Notes under the pieces: model-generated
Databases searched by the model: none
The model's input: only the letters and a program-made list of their open reading frames with translations
Told to the model about the DNA's origin: nothing
DNA from: Roseovarius sp. A-2
GTDB taxonomy: Bacteria > Pseudomonadota > Alphaproteobacteria > Rhodobacterales > Rhodobacteraceae
Reading direction: 5' to 3'
Length of the DNA stretch: 64,000 nt
NCBI RefSeq assembly: GCF_002072155.1
Contig: NZ_BDIY01000004.1
Location: forward strand, 124,001 to 188,000
Made by a program: the position numbers and the translations under genes
Shown here: piece after piece, positions 54,532 to 62,641 of the stretch
How the letters are laid out: each line of letters begins with the position of its first letter
How positions within the stretch are numbered: the stretch's first letter is position 1

Positions 54532-54560
54532 ATTGCAATCGAAGCCCGGCTTCGTGCAAT
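54532..54560 (+). promoter_or_regulatory. bulged hairpin in the greA leader
   Basis: ATTGCA (54532-54537) pairs with TGCAAT (54555-54560), and GAAGCC (54541-54546) pairs with GGCTTC (54548-54553) inside it. It lies 74 bases before the greA ATG and has no T-run. E. coli greA has a leader structure (GraL) with autoregulatory roles, so this hairpin may have a similar purpose. Confidence 0.4.
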
Positions 54561-54634
54561 CTGATCGAAATCCTGAAACGAGACCGACGGGGCCAGCAGA
54601 TGCGCGGCCCCGCTTCTGACAATGGACGCGAGAT

Positions 54635-55105
54635 ATGGAAAAGATCCCGATGACGGCAGGCGGCCATGCCGCGCTGGAGAAAGAGCTCAAGCAGCTCAAG
54701 TCGGTCGAACGCCCCGCCATCATCCGCGCCATCGCCGAGGCGCGCGAGCATGGCGACCTGAGCGAGAATGCCGAATATCATTCGGCCAAGGAAAAGCAGT
54801 CCTTCATCGAGGGCCGGATCAGGGAGATTGAAGGCGTGCTGAGCCTTGCCGAAGTGATCGACCCCGCGAAACTCTCGGGTTCCATCAAATTCGGCGCCAC
54901 GGTCACGCTGGTTGACGAGGATACCGACGAGGAAAAGACCTATCAGATCGTGGGCGAGCATGAGGCCAGTATCGAAAAGGGCCTGTTGAACATAAAATCG
55001 CCGATTGCACGGGCGCTGATCGGCAAGGAAGAGGGCGATAGCGTCGAAGTGCGCACTCCCGGTGGTGATCGCGCCTACGAGGTGATAAAGGTGGCCTATA
55101 TCTGA
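54635..55105 (+). CDS. greA: transcription elongation factor GreA
   Basis: The 156-residue factor rescues backtracked RNA polymerase by stimulating RNA cleavage. The N-terminal coiled coil carries the acidic tip [27 protein letters not shown], and the C-terminal domain includes [27 protein letters not shown] and [14 protein letters not shown]. It is followed by a membrane protein gene 13 bases downstream. Confidence 0.96.
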   Translation: MEKIPMTAGGHAALEKELKQLKSVERPAIIRAIAEAREHGDLSENAEYHSAKEKQSFIEGRIREIEGVLSLAEVIDPAKLSGSIKFGATVTLVDEDTDEEKTYQIVGEHEASIEKGLLNIKSPIARALIGKEEGDSVEVRTPGGDRAYEVIKVAYI

Positions 55106-55118
55106 CAGGCCGCATATC

Positions 55119-56123
55119 ATGCCCAAGAACACGCGAAACGCCCCCTTGTCGGGGCGTCCCGACAGGCCGACACAGGACCGTCTCAGTGCTATCGAGGTGA
55201 TCGCGCTGGCGGTGTCTGTAGCGTGGCTGGTCGGCGCGGGTCTGTTTTTCCTCGTCCTGGCACCGCAGGACCCGACCGGCAGCGCATTGCAATTCGTGAT
55301 CGTGCTGGTGGCCGTGTTCCTTCCCGTGGCGATTCTCTGGGTCGGGGCCATGACGGCCCGGGCAAGCCGGGTGATGCGCGAGGAAAGCGCCCGGCTCCAT
55401 GCCGCGATCGACGCGATCCGCGAGGCCTATCTCAAGCAGAACCAGTCGCTTGGCCAAACCGTGGACAAGACGGTGAGCCAGAAGCTCGACGAGATCGTGG
55501 CGGCGCAGCGCAAGACCGAGAGCACGCTGGCGACATTCTCCTCGGTGCGCAATCACGAAAGCGAGCCGCGCCCGGTGCTTGCCCCGGCCCCCTCTCCGAC
55601 CGAAGATCAGGTTGCGCTGCCCCTTGGCACTTCCGCCGAGGAGATCCAGCCGCCGCTGGAGCGGTCGGATTTCATCAGCGCGTTGAATTTCCCCGACAAT
55701 CCCGATGATAAGGCCGGGTTCGCGGCACTGCGCCGGGCGCTCAAGGACCGGCCCACCGCGCAGCTTGTCCGGGCCGCGCAGGACATTCTCACGCTGATGT
55801 CGCAGGATGGCATCTACATGGACGACTTGCGCCCCGACATGGCCCGCCCCGAGATCTGGCGCCGTTTCGCGGGCGGCGAGCGCGGGCGCACGGTGGCCGC
55901 GCTTGGCGGGGTGCGGGACCGCTCGTCGCTGGCGCTGACGGCGGCGCGCATGAAGCAGGACACGATCTTTCGCGACGCGGCGCATCACTTCCTACGGCTC
56001 TTCGACCGAATGGTCTCGCAATTCGCCGAAACCGCGAGCGATGCCGAGATTTCGGCGCTTTCCGAGACCCGCACGGCGCGCGCCTTCATGCTGCTCGGCC
56101 GGGTCGCGGGCACCTTTGACTGA
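55119..56123 (+). CDS. conserved membrane protein of unknown function
   Basis: The 334-residue protein has two membrane helices near the N-terminus: VIALAVSVAWLVGAGLFFLVL and LQFVIVLVAVFLPVAILWVGAM. A coiled-coil stretch (VMREESARLHAAIDAIREAYLKQNQSLGQTVDKTVSQKLDEIVA) and a Pro-rich linker follow, then a soluble helical C-terminal domain. I do not recognise a family. The codon use is normal. It is directly downstream of greA and lacks a strong ribosome site, so it may be read through from greA. Confidence 0.75.
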   Translation: MPKNTRNAPLSGRPDRPTQDRLSAIEVIALAVSVAWLVGAGLFFLVLAPQDPTGSALQFVIVLVAVFLPVAILWVGAMTARASRVMREESARLHAAIDAIREAYLKQNQSLGQTVDKTVSQKLDEIVAAQRKTESTLATFSSVRNHESEPRPVLAPAPSPTEDQVALPLGTSAEEIQPPLERSDFISALNFPDNPDDKAGFAALRRALKDRPTAQLVRAAQDILTLMSQDGIYMDDLRPDMARPEIWRRFAGGERGRTVAALGGVRDRSSLALTAARMKQDTIFRDAAHHFLRLFDRMVSQFAETASDAEISALSETRTARAFMLLGRVAGTFD

Positions 56124-56250
56124 CTGCGCGAGAAGGCGACAAGCCCCTGCTTCTTTTTGGCAAAAATACTCAAACCCGTGCGCATGCACGGGCTCTATTG
56201 CCCCATCCGGATTTCCACGTCATGATGCGCGCCTGAAGGAGATATGAGCG

Positions 56251-56706
56251 ATGCGCAAGTTTCTTGTTGTCTTGGATGACAGCCGCGAATGCCTGAATGC
56301 GATGCGCTTTGCGGCGATGCGGGCAGCGCATACGCGGGGCGGGGTCGAGATCCTTGCGGTGATCCCGCCAGAGGAATTCAACCACTGGATCGGCGTCGGT
56401 GACATCATGCGCGAAGAGAGCCGTGAGCGCATCGAGGCGCATTTCGAGGTTTTCGCGAAATGGATGCGCGACAAGCAGGGGGTCGATCCCGAACTGGTCA
56501 TTCGCGAGGGCGAACCGGTGTCGGAGATCATTTCACAGGTCCATGACGACCCCGATATCGGCGTGCTGGTTCTGGGCGCGGGAACCGGCAAGAAGGGACC
56601 CGGGCCACTGGTGACGCAATTGACCAAGAATTCGGGCAGCCTGCCCATTCCGATCACCATCGTGCCCGGCGACCTGAGCAAGGAACGGCTGGAATCGATC
56701 ACCTGA
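56251..56706 (+). CDS. universal stress protein (UspA family)
   Basis: The 151-residue single Usp domain has KFLVVLDDSRECLNAMRFAAMRAAH at the N-terminus, and ends in LVLGAGTGKKGPGPLVTQLTKNSGSLPIPITIVPG, close to the ATP-binding G-2x-G-9x-G(S/T) motif. The start has AAGGAG. It is likely induced under stress or starvation, but no promoter is clear. Confidence 0.88.
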   Translation: MRKFLVVLDDSRECLNAMRFAAMRAAHTRGGVEILAVIPPEEFNHWIGVGDIMREESRERIEAHFEVFAKWMRDKQGVDPELVIREGEPVSEIISQVHDDPDIGVLVLGAGTGKKGPGPLVTQLTKNSGSLPIPITIVPGDLSKERLESIT

Positions 56707-57168
56707 CGGGCGCGGATGAGTGATTTCGGCGTCAACTGTAAGGCGCGCAAAGGCTGGATAGGCGGACCCTGAGAATCAGGACAACGCGATGGTAAGGCAT
56801 GTGCCATGTTGGCCGTTAGCGGACATAGTGCCCCGTCAGGAGGTGCCGCGTGATCGCAGGGCCGGGGACTGGCGATGCAGCGTGTGTTGCTGGTACTTTA
56901 TGCCAGCCAAGTCATTGTAGCCTCGACACATTGCGCTCACCCTCAAATCGCCAGGCCGCGGGACGGCCCGGCGATCGCGCGGCACCTTCGGTGCATTTCG
57001 CGCGGGATGCGGCAACGACAGCTTCAGGCCAATCAAGGCGTGTGGCGCTGACCCAGGCCTGCACCCCTCTGCCCCAACCAGAGCGCTGCGCAGTTTAGAA
57101 TCGTTCCAATCCTTGACTTGCGCCGACGTGGGGCGCATATCTGGGAACAAGCACGAAAGGGACGCGCC
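56707..57168. other. 462-base intergenic region containing a structured repeat
   Basis: No gene was found. The first half holds no recognisable feature. From 56895 it contains copy 2 of the intergenic repeat (see that entry), then the nfu leader. Open frames overlapping it are short and lack conserved motifs. Confidence 0.6.
56895..56995. repeat. intergenic structured repeat, copy 2
   Basis: ACTTTATGCCAGCCA (56895-56909) is identical to copy 1; ACATTGC follows 33 bases later (56928-56934), GCGCGGC lies at 56977-56983, and GCACC-TTC-GGTGC forms a short hairpin. The order of elements and the hairpin ending agree with 29897-30001, while the spacers differ in sequence and length. It sits between two plus-strand genes. 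Confidence 0.6.
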
Positions 57169-57732
57169 ATGTTCATCCAGACCGAATCCACTCCCAATCC
57201 CGCCACGCTGAAATTCCTACCCGGGCAGACCGTGCTCGATACCGGAACCGCCGACTTCCCGACCGCCGAAGGCGCGGAAGTGTCGCCGCTGGTCGAGCAC
57301 ATCTTCAAGGTGCCGGGTGTCTCCGGGGTCTTTCTCGGCAATGACTTCGTGACCGTGACCAAAGGCGACAGCACCGAGTGGGACCATATCAAGCCCGCGA
57401 TTCTCGGGGCCATCATGGAGCACTACCAATCCGGTCAGCCGGTGATGATCGGCGAGGGCGGCGGCGCGTCGGGCCATGCCGATCATAGCGGCGAGGATGC
57501 CGAGATCGTCGGTCAGATCAAGGAACTGCTCGACACCCGCGTGCGCCCAGCCGTGGCACAGGATGGCGGCGACATTACCTTTCACGGGTTCGAGCGCGGG
57601 GTGGTCTATCTGCATATGCAGGGAGCCTGCGCAGGCTGTCCGTCCTCTACCATTACGCTGAAGATGGGGATCGAGAACCTTCTGCGCCACTATATCCCCG
57701 AAGTGACCGAGGTGCGCCCTGTCGGTGTCTGA
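57169..57732 (+). CDS. nfu: NfuA-type iron-sulfur carrier protein
   Basis: The 187-residue protein has an N-terminal Nfu_N domain (MFIQTESTPNPATLKFLPGQ) and a C-terminal NifU-like domain with the [4Fe-4S] CxxC motif at Cys154 and Cys157 (GACAGCPSSTITLK). It delivers Fe-S clusters to apo-proteins. Start chosen at 57169, with GAAAGGGA upstream. Its stop overlaps the tsaB GTG start. Confidence 0.92.
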   Translation: MFIQTESTPNPATLKFLPGQTVLDTGTADFPTAEGAEVSPLVEHIFKVPGVSGVFLGNDFVTVTKGDSTEWDHIKPAILGAIMEHYQSGQPVMIGEGGGASGHADHSGEDAEIVGQIKELLDTRVRPAVAQDGGDITFHGFERGVVYLHMQGACAGCPSSTITLKMGIENLLRHYIPEVTEVRPVGV

Positions 57733-58300
57733 GCCGCTTATCCTGGGGTTCGACACATCGGCCGCGCATTGCGCGGCCGCTTTGCTGTGCGGTGACCGGG
57801 TTCTGGTGGTGCGCGCCGAGGACATGGGGCGCGGGCAGGCGGAACGCCTGATGCCGCTGCTGGAAGAGGTGCTGGCCGAGGGCGGTGTACGCTGGCGCGA
57901 TCTGGCCCGGATCGGCGTCGGCATCGGACCCGGCAATTTCACCGGCATCCGCATATCGGTGGCCGCCGCGCGGGGGCTGGCGCTGAGCCTTGGCATTCCC
58001 GCAATCGGGATCAGCACGCTGGAGGCGATCCGCGCAGGCCATGAGCGCGGAACGCCCTGCGTGCCCGCGCCGCGCGATCAGGGCTATGTGCAGCGCGCGG
58101 GCCACATGCCAGACTTGGTGGCGATGGCAGATATCGCCGATGCCGTGTTGCCCCCGGCCCCCGCACGGCTGGCCGAGCGGATCGCGCGGCTGGCCACCCT
58201 TGCACCCGGCGAAGGCCCCCCCCCGGCACCGCTTTACGTGCGACCTGCCGACGCGGCCCCCGCAAGGGATGCGCCGCCGGAGATTCTGGATGACGCCTGA
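57725..58300 (+). CDS. tsaB: tRNA N6-threonylcarbamoyladenosine biosynthesis protein TsaB
   Basis: The 191-residue inactive kinase-fold partner helps TsaD and TsaE make t6A37 in tRNA. Marks are ILGFDTSAAHCAAALL, and IGPGNFTGIRISVAAARGLALSLGIP. It starts with GTG, overlapping nfu by 8 bases, and its stop overlaps rimI by 11. It is shorter than the E. coli protein (about 230 residues), which is usual for this group. Confidence 0.88.
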   Translation: MSEPLILGFDTSAAHCAAALLCGDRVLVVRAEDMGRGQAERLMPLLEEVLAEGGVRWRDLARIGVGIGPGNFTGIRISVAAARGLALSLGIPAIGISTLEAIRAGHERGTPCVPAPRDQGYVQRAGHMPDLVAMADIADAVLPPAPARLAERIARLATLAPGEGPPPAPLYVRPADAAPARDAPPEILDDA

Positions 58301-58730
58301 AGAGATGGCGGCCTGCCACGCGCGGGCCTTTGCCGGTCAGGGGCGGGCCTGGACGGTCGTGGAATTCGCCAGTCTGCTGGAAAGCCCGCTGATCTTTGCC
58401 GTGGGAAACGCTCGCGCCTTCGCGCTTGGCCGGGTGATTGCGGATGAGGCGGAACTCCTGACGCTGGCCTGCGATCCGGCGCAGCGGCGCAAGGGGTTGG
58501 GGCGGGCCTGCCTCGCCAGTTTCGAGGCCGGGGCACGGGCGCGTGGCGCGGTGACGGCGTTTCTGGAGGTTGCGGCGGACAATATGATGGCCCGGGGGCT
58601 CTATGACACCGCAGGTTATGCCGAGATCACCCGGCGCGCGGGCTATTACGCGCGCGCAGGAATCACTGCGGTGGATGCCATCGTGATGCGCAAGACGTTT
58701 GGGACCGGGCGCACCGTGATCGCCCCCTGA
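58290..58730 (+). CDS. rimI: ribosomal protein S18 alanine N-acetyltransferase (RimI-like)
   Basis: The product has 146 residues, a GNAT enzyme with the CoA loop DPAQRRKGLGRACLASFEAGARARG and the conserved Asn/Tyr end EVAADNMMARGLYDTAGYAEITRRAGYY. The ATG at 58290 lies inside tsaB. tsaB-rimI is a recurrent pair. The target ribosomal protein is family-level inference. Confidence 0.85.
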   Translation: MTPEEMAACHARAFAGQGRAWTVVEFASLLESPLIFAVGNARAFALGRVIADEAELLTLACDPAQRRKGLGRACLASFEAGARARGAVTAFLEVAADNMMARGLYDTAGYAEITRRAGYYARAGITAVDAIVMRKTFGTGRTVIAP

Positions 58731-58955
58731 GCGCACGGCCTGCTGCCATAACGGTCGGCCCCGCCGCGTTTCCTCGAAATAGTGAAAGCCGGTGATGTCT
58801 GGGCGCGCCGCGATACCCTTGATCACCGTCAGCAACAATGTCCCGCCCAGAGGATAATCGGTGCGGATCGGCCCGGCGGCGGTGAGCGCCGAAAAGTTCG
58901 CGTCGTCATAGAACGCGGCGGGCAGCAAGTCGTCATCTCTCTGGACCGGGCCGCG
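58731..58955 (-). pseudogene. C-terminally truncated gene fragment, unknown family
   Basis: On the minus strand from a TAG at about 58958 downward, the frame reads GPVQRDDDLLPAAFYDDANF, later PIRTDYPLGGTLLLTVIKGI and DITGFHYFEETRRGRP, then runs antisense into rimI. The third-codon-position GC bias strongly resembles coding sequence. The upstream end is cut by a stop and the downstream end by rimI, so it is a remnant. I do not recognise the family. Confidence 0.6.
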
Positions 58956-59030
58956 CTACTCGTGCCGCCGCAGGTTCTGCGCGACCCGTTCGGTGGGGCT
59001 GTGGCTGACACAGTTGGCGAGCGTCGAGGT

Positions 59031-59165
59031 GGCGGCATGGACTTCGTCAGGGGTCACGGTGCCGTGGGTCGAGTGGGGCCGCTCGGCATTGTAATAGGCC
59101 AGCCGTTTCCCGATACCTTCCCGGGCCTGTACCCCGATCTCGAAGGCGCGCAGGTAGGGCACGGC
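59031..59165 (-). pseudogene. remnant of an IS3-type transposase (integrase-core C-terminus)
   Basis: The minus-strand frame reads RAVPYLRAFEIGVQAREGIG followed by KRLAYYNAERPHSTHGTVTP and DEVHAAT. The YYNAERPHSTHG and TPDEV pattern is the DDE-integrase C-terminal signature of IS3 OrfB. No IS ends or full ORF remain. It shows that a mobile element once sat here. Confidence 0.8.
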
Positions 59166-59240
59166 TCGGTTGACGATCTGCGCCGCGTTGTGAAGATGGG
59201 GTGCAAATGTTTTCATGATCGGGGCAGGAACACAGCTCAG

Positions 59241-59384
59241 GTGTCTGATACAAACCCCGCAAAAGTCGAGATCGTCGCGGTTGCGAAGACCGCAGGCATG
59301 TCGCCCTCCACCGTATCGCGCAGCTTCAATCATCCCGCGCTGATCACCGGAGCCACCGAGGAGCGTTCCGGATTAGGTGCCGCT
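59241..59384 (+). pseudogene. remnant of a LacI-family regulator N-terminus
   Basis: The frame from GTG at 59241 reads VSDTNPAKVEIVAVAKTAGM then SPSTVSRSFNHPALITGATE, which is the LacI helix-turn-helix (VxxxAGVSxxTVSRxxN). After TEERSGL the reading frame shifts to a different one (PLERILRGTTRA in +2) and then loses similarity. The gene body, ligand-binding domain and a good ribosome site are missing. Confidence 0.8.
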
Positions 59385-59502
59385 CGAACGCATCCTGCGC
59401 GGCACGACGCGGGCGGCGCGTTGACTTGCCGGTGGACAATTCCGGGGGCCGCTGCAACATTACCGAGCAGAGCGCATCGGGGCACCGTCCGCGCGCCCTG
59501 TC

Positions 59503-59536
59503 CCCTCCCGGCACCGGCCAGCCGGTGCCGGGAGGG
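59503..59536. repeat. perfect 16-bp palindromic hairpin
   Basis: CCCTCCCGGCACCGGC pairs with GCCGGTGCCGGGAGGG around CA. It lies at the end of the fragment region, four bases before an in-frame ATG of the quinone reductase gene. No T-run follows; it may be a transposon end, a protein site, or a terminator that has lost its tail. Confidence 0.6.
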
Positions 59537-59572
59537 CGCATGAAATTTTGCCACCTGATCGGATACACACCC

Positions 59573-60562
59573 ATGCACGCCATAAGTTACAGCCGTTTCG
59601 GCCCGCCCCACGAGGTTCTCGCCCCCTGCGAGATACCGACGCCCAACCCGGGCCCGGGCGAGGTTCTGGTGCGGTTGCATGTCTCGGGGGTGAACCCGTC
59701 GGATGCCAAGGCCCGCGCCGGGGCGCGCCCCGGTGTCACCAAACCCGCCTATGCTCGCATCGTTCCACATTCCGATGGGGCCGGGGTGATCGAGGCGGTT
59801 GGCGACGGCGTGCCCGCCGCGCGCATCGGCACGCGCGTCTGGATCTGGAACGGCCAGTGGCAGAGAGCCCTCGGCACGGCGGCGCAGTATATCGCGCTGC
59901 CCTCCGCGCAGGCCGTTGCGCTGCCCGAGGGGGTGGATTTCGACATCGGGGCCTGCCTCGGCATCCCGGGCCTGACCGCGGCGCATACCGTCTTTGGCGG
60001 TGGTGACGTGGCCGGGCAAAGGCTGCTGGTGTCGGGCGGCGCGGGGGCTGTCGGCCATAATGCCGTGCAGCTTGCCAGCGCGGCGGGGGCCGAGGTCATC
60101 GCCACCTGTTCGGCCCCGGCGATGGAGCGGGTCCGCGCGGCGGGGGCGGCACAGGTCTTTGACTATTCCGATCCGGAACTGGCCGAAAAGATCCTCGATG
60201 CGACCGGCGGGCAAGGCATCGACCGTGCCGTCGAGGTGGAATTCGGGGCCAATGTCGCGCTGCTGCCCGAGGTGATGGCCCCGAATGGCACCATCGCCAC
60301 CTATGGCTCCTTCAAGGACATGACCCCGCAGATCCCGTTCGGGCCCTATCTCTTCAAGGCGCTCAAGATCGACATCGCGCTGATCTACATCCTGCCCGAG
60401 GCCGAGCGGCAGGCCGCCATCGCGCAACTCACCAAGGCCATCGAGGCCGGCACGCTGCGCCCCGCCATTCACGCGCGGTTTGCCCTTGAGGACTGTGCGA
60501 CGGCCCATGACACGGTGATGCAGCCGGGGCGCGCAGGTGCGGTGCTGCTCGACATCGACTGA
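59573..60562 (+). CDS. NADPH:quinone oxidoreductase (zinc-independent MDR family)
   Basis: The 329-residue medium-chain reductase shows GLTAAHTVFGGGDVAGQRLLVSGGAGAVGHNAVQLASAAGAEVIAT as the coenzyme fold, with no structural zinc cysteines. The first catalytic domain includes LHVSGVNPSDAKARAG. ATG at 59573 is preferred; the ATG at 59540 is inside the palindrome region. It converges on the GST gene. Probable substrates are quinones; not proven. Confidence 0.85.
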   Translation: MHAISYSRFGPPHEVLAPCEIPTPNPGPGEVLVRLHVSGVNPSDAKARAGARPGVTKPAYARIVPHSDGAGVIEAVGDGVPAARIGTRVWIWNGQWQRALGTAAQYIALPSAQAVALPEGVDFDIGACLGIPGLTAAHTVFGGGDVAGQRLLVSGGAGAVGHNAVQLASAAGAEVIATCSAPAMERVRAAGAAQVFDYSDPELAEKILDATGGQGIDRAVEVEFGANVALLPEVMAPNGTIATYGSFKDMTPQIPFGPYLFKALKIDIALIYILPEAERQAAIAQLTKAIEAGTLRPAIHARFALEDCATAHDTVMQPGRAGAVLLDID

Positions 60563-60568
60563 CCGGCG

Positions 60569-61303
60569 TCAGTCGAAAGACCTGCCCGCCTTGGGCCGCA
60601 GCGACGCGGCGGATTGGCTGAACAGCACGGTGTTGTTGTCGACCCGGTGCCGCCCGCCATTCTGTTCGGATTTGTGCAGGTCGATGGCGCGCTGCACCGC
60701 CGGGCGCGCTTTGATCCGTGCGCGCCAGTCCGCGACGCGCGGGAAGGCGTCGAGCGAGGCCCCAAGCGGCTTGGCGATGAAGGCCCAGGGAAATGCCAGC
60801 ATGTCGGCAATGGAATAGTCGCCCAGCAGCCAGTCGCGCCCTTCAAGGCGGTTCTCCAGCACGGCAATATTGCGGTCGTATTCGCCAAGGTAGCGCTTGA
60901 AGCCGTAGGCGCGCTCGCCCTCGGGCGCATAGTTGCGGAAATGGCTGAGCTGACCCGCCATCGGCCCCTGATTTCCGACCTGCCAGAAAAGCCACTCCAT
61001 TAGGTCCTTGCGGGCGCGCAGATCGGTCGGGTCGGGGGCGAATTGCCCGGTCTTGTCGGCGAGATAGAGCAGCACCGCCCCGGATTCGAACACCGTCACC
61101 GGGTCGTCGCCCCAGCCCGCCCCCGGCGCGTGATCGACGATGGCGGGCATCTTGGCATTGGGGCTGATCGCCAGAAACTCGGGCGTGAACTGGTCACCCT
61201 CACCCAGCCGCATCAGGATCGGGCGATAGGCAAGGCCAACCTCCTCAAGCATAATGGCGGCCTTCCAGCCATTGGGCGTGGGCGCGAAATAGAGGTCGAT
61301 CAT
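60569..61303 (-). CDS. glutathione S-transferase family protein (YfcG/Ure2p-like)
   Basis: The product has 244 residues: a thioredoxin-like N-terminal domain MIDLYFAPTPNGWKAAIMLEEVGLAY, with SPNAKMPAIVD and FESGAVLLYLADK as glutathione contacts, and a helical C-terminal domain. Length and the Asn in TPNGWK are typical of YfcG. Its start overlaps the CoA transferase stop by four bases, so the two are coupled. Confidence 0.88.
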   Translation of the reverse strand: MIDLYFAPTPNGWKAAIMLEEVGLAYRPILMRLGEGDQFTPEFLAISPNAKMPAIVDHAPGAGWGDDPVTVFESGAVLLYLADKTGQFAPDPTDLRARKDLMEWLFWQVGNQGPMAGQLSHFRNYAPEGERAYGFKRYLGEYDRNIAVLENRLEGRDWLLGDYSIADMLAFPWAFIAKPLGASLDAFPRVADWRARIKARPAVQRAIDLHKSEQNGGRHRVDNNTVLFSQSAASLRPKAGRSFD

Positions 61304-62514
61304 GCCGGGCTTTCCTGCGTGTCGGTGGCGATGCCCTCGGCGATCATCTCGTCGATTGCCGCGTCGTCATAGCCCGCCTGCGCGAGCACTGCGCGGGTAT
61401 CCTCTCCCAGACGGCGGGCGGGTTGCGGAGCCTCGGGCGGGGTGGATGAGAACCGCGCCGGTGTACGGGTCTGGCGGATCGGGCCGGCCTGCGGGTGGTC
61501 CTGCTCGATCACGATGCCATTGGCCTGCACCTGCGGGTGGCGGTAAACCTGATCGCGCGTCAGCACCGGCGCGCAGGGCACGTCATGGGCACTTAATCGC
61601 TGCATCCAGTTGTCGGTGGAGTCGGTGCGCAGCGCCGCCTGCGTCAGTTCCAGCCGGGCGGGTTTGTTTTCCTCCCGCGCGGCCACGGTGGCGAAGCGCG
61701 GGTCATCGAGCCAGTCGGGCCGGCCGACCGCCGCCGCGAGGCCCTTCCAGGTGCTGTCGGTATGGGCCGAGACCGCCATCCAGCCGTCGGCGGTCTGATA
61801 GATCAACTCGACAAAGCTCTGCGCCTCGGCACCCGTGTCGGGCGGTGCCTCCGCGCCGACAAAGGTATGGCCCGCCATGTCCGAACTCCACAGGAAGGCC
61901 AGCACGGTGTCGAGCATCGAAACGCGCACATGACTGCCCTCGCCTGTGCGGGCGCGCGCCAGTAGCGCGGCGGTGATCGCCTGCGCGGTCTGAATTGCGG
62001 TCAGCTTGTCGGGCAGGATGGTGCGCACCAACCGGGGCCGCGCCACATCTGCGCCGCCCTGCACACTGGCCAGACCTGACAGCGCCTGGATCAGCGGGTC
62101 ATAGACAGGCTTGCGCGCCCAATCCCCCTCAAACCCGAAACCCGCGATCGAGGTATATATGATATCAGGACGGACCGCGCGCACCGCCGCCTCGCCCAGC
62201 CCGATCCTCTCGGCCACCCCAGGGCGGAAATTCTGCACGAAGACATCTGCCCCCTCGCACAGCCGCAACGCCGCTTCGAGCCCCCGAGGATGCTTGAGGT
62301 TGAGCGTGACCGTTTTCTTGCCCCGGTTGTTGTTGAGATACGAGGCCGAGAACCCGCCCCGCCGCCCGGTGACCTGCCGACTGTGATCACCGCCGTCGGG
62401 ATGCTCGATCTTGATCACCTCGGCCCCCTGATCGGCCAGCGTCATGGTGGCCAGCGGACCCGAGATCATCGTGGTCAGGTCGATGACCCGAAATCCGTGC
62501 AAGGGTCCTGGCAT
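61300..62514 (-). CDS. CaiB/BaiF family type III CoA transferase
   Basis: The product has 404 residues from the ATG at 62514. PLHGFRVIDLTTMISGPLATMTLADQGAEVIKIEHP is the family N-terminus with the CoA-binding loop, and the mid-region has NNNRGKKTVTLNLKHP and the active-site Asp in YDPLIQALSG. It transfers CoA between an acyl-CoA and a free acid; no substrate is assigned. It is followed by a coupled GST gene. Confidence 0.88.
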   Translation of the reverse strand: MPGPLHGFRVIDLTTMISGPLATMTLADQGAEVIKIEHPDGGDHSRQVTGRRGGFSASYLNNNRGKKTVTLNLKHPRGLEAALRLCEGADVFVQNFRPGVAERIGLGEAAVRAVRPDIIYTSIAGFGFEGDWARKPVYDPLIQALSGLASVQGGADVARPRLVRTILPDKLTAIQTAQAITAALLARARTGEGSHVRVSMLDTVLAFLWSSDMAGHTFVGAEAPPDTGAEAQSFVELIYQTADGWMAVSAHTDSTWKGLAAAVGRPDWLDDPRFATVAAREENKPARLELTQAALRTDSTDNWMQRLSAHDVPCAPVLTRDQVYRHPQVQANGIVIEQDHPQAGPIRQTRTPARFSSTPPEAPQPARRLGEDTRAVLAQAGYDDAAIDEMIAEGIATDTQESPA

Positions 62515-62641
62515 GTGGGGGGTCTCCGGTACGGGGGATGCGTGCAGCCGTGCAAGCCTAGCAAATGACGGCCCGGCGTCACAAGACACCGGGCCGGGTT
62601 TGTCGGACATGGCGACAGGCGACGGCCTGTCAGACAGGCGG

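Noticed and set aside
56850-57098. Short plus-strand frame across the repeat before nfu
   Set aside because: It spans the structured repeat, and its translation shows no conserved motif or proper start.
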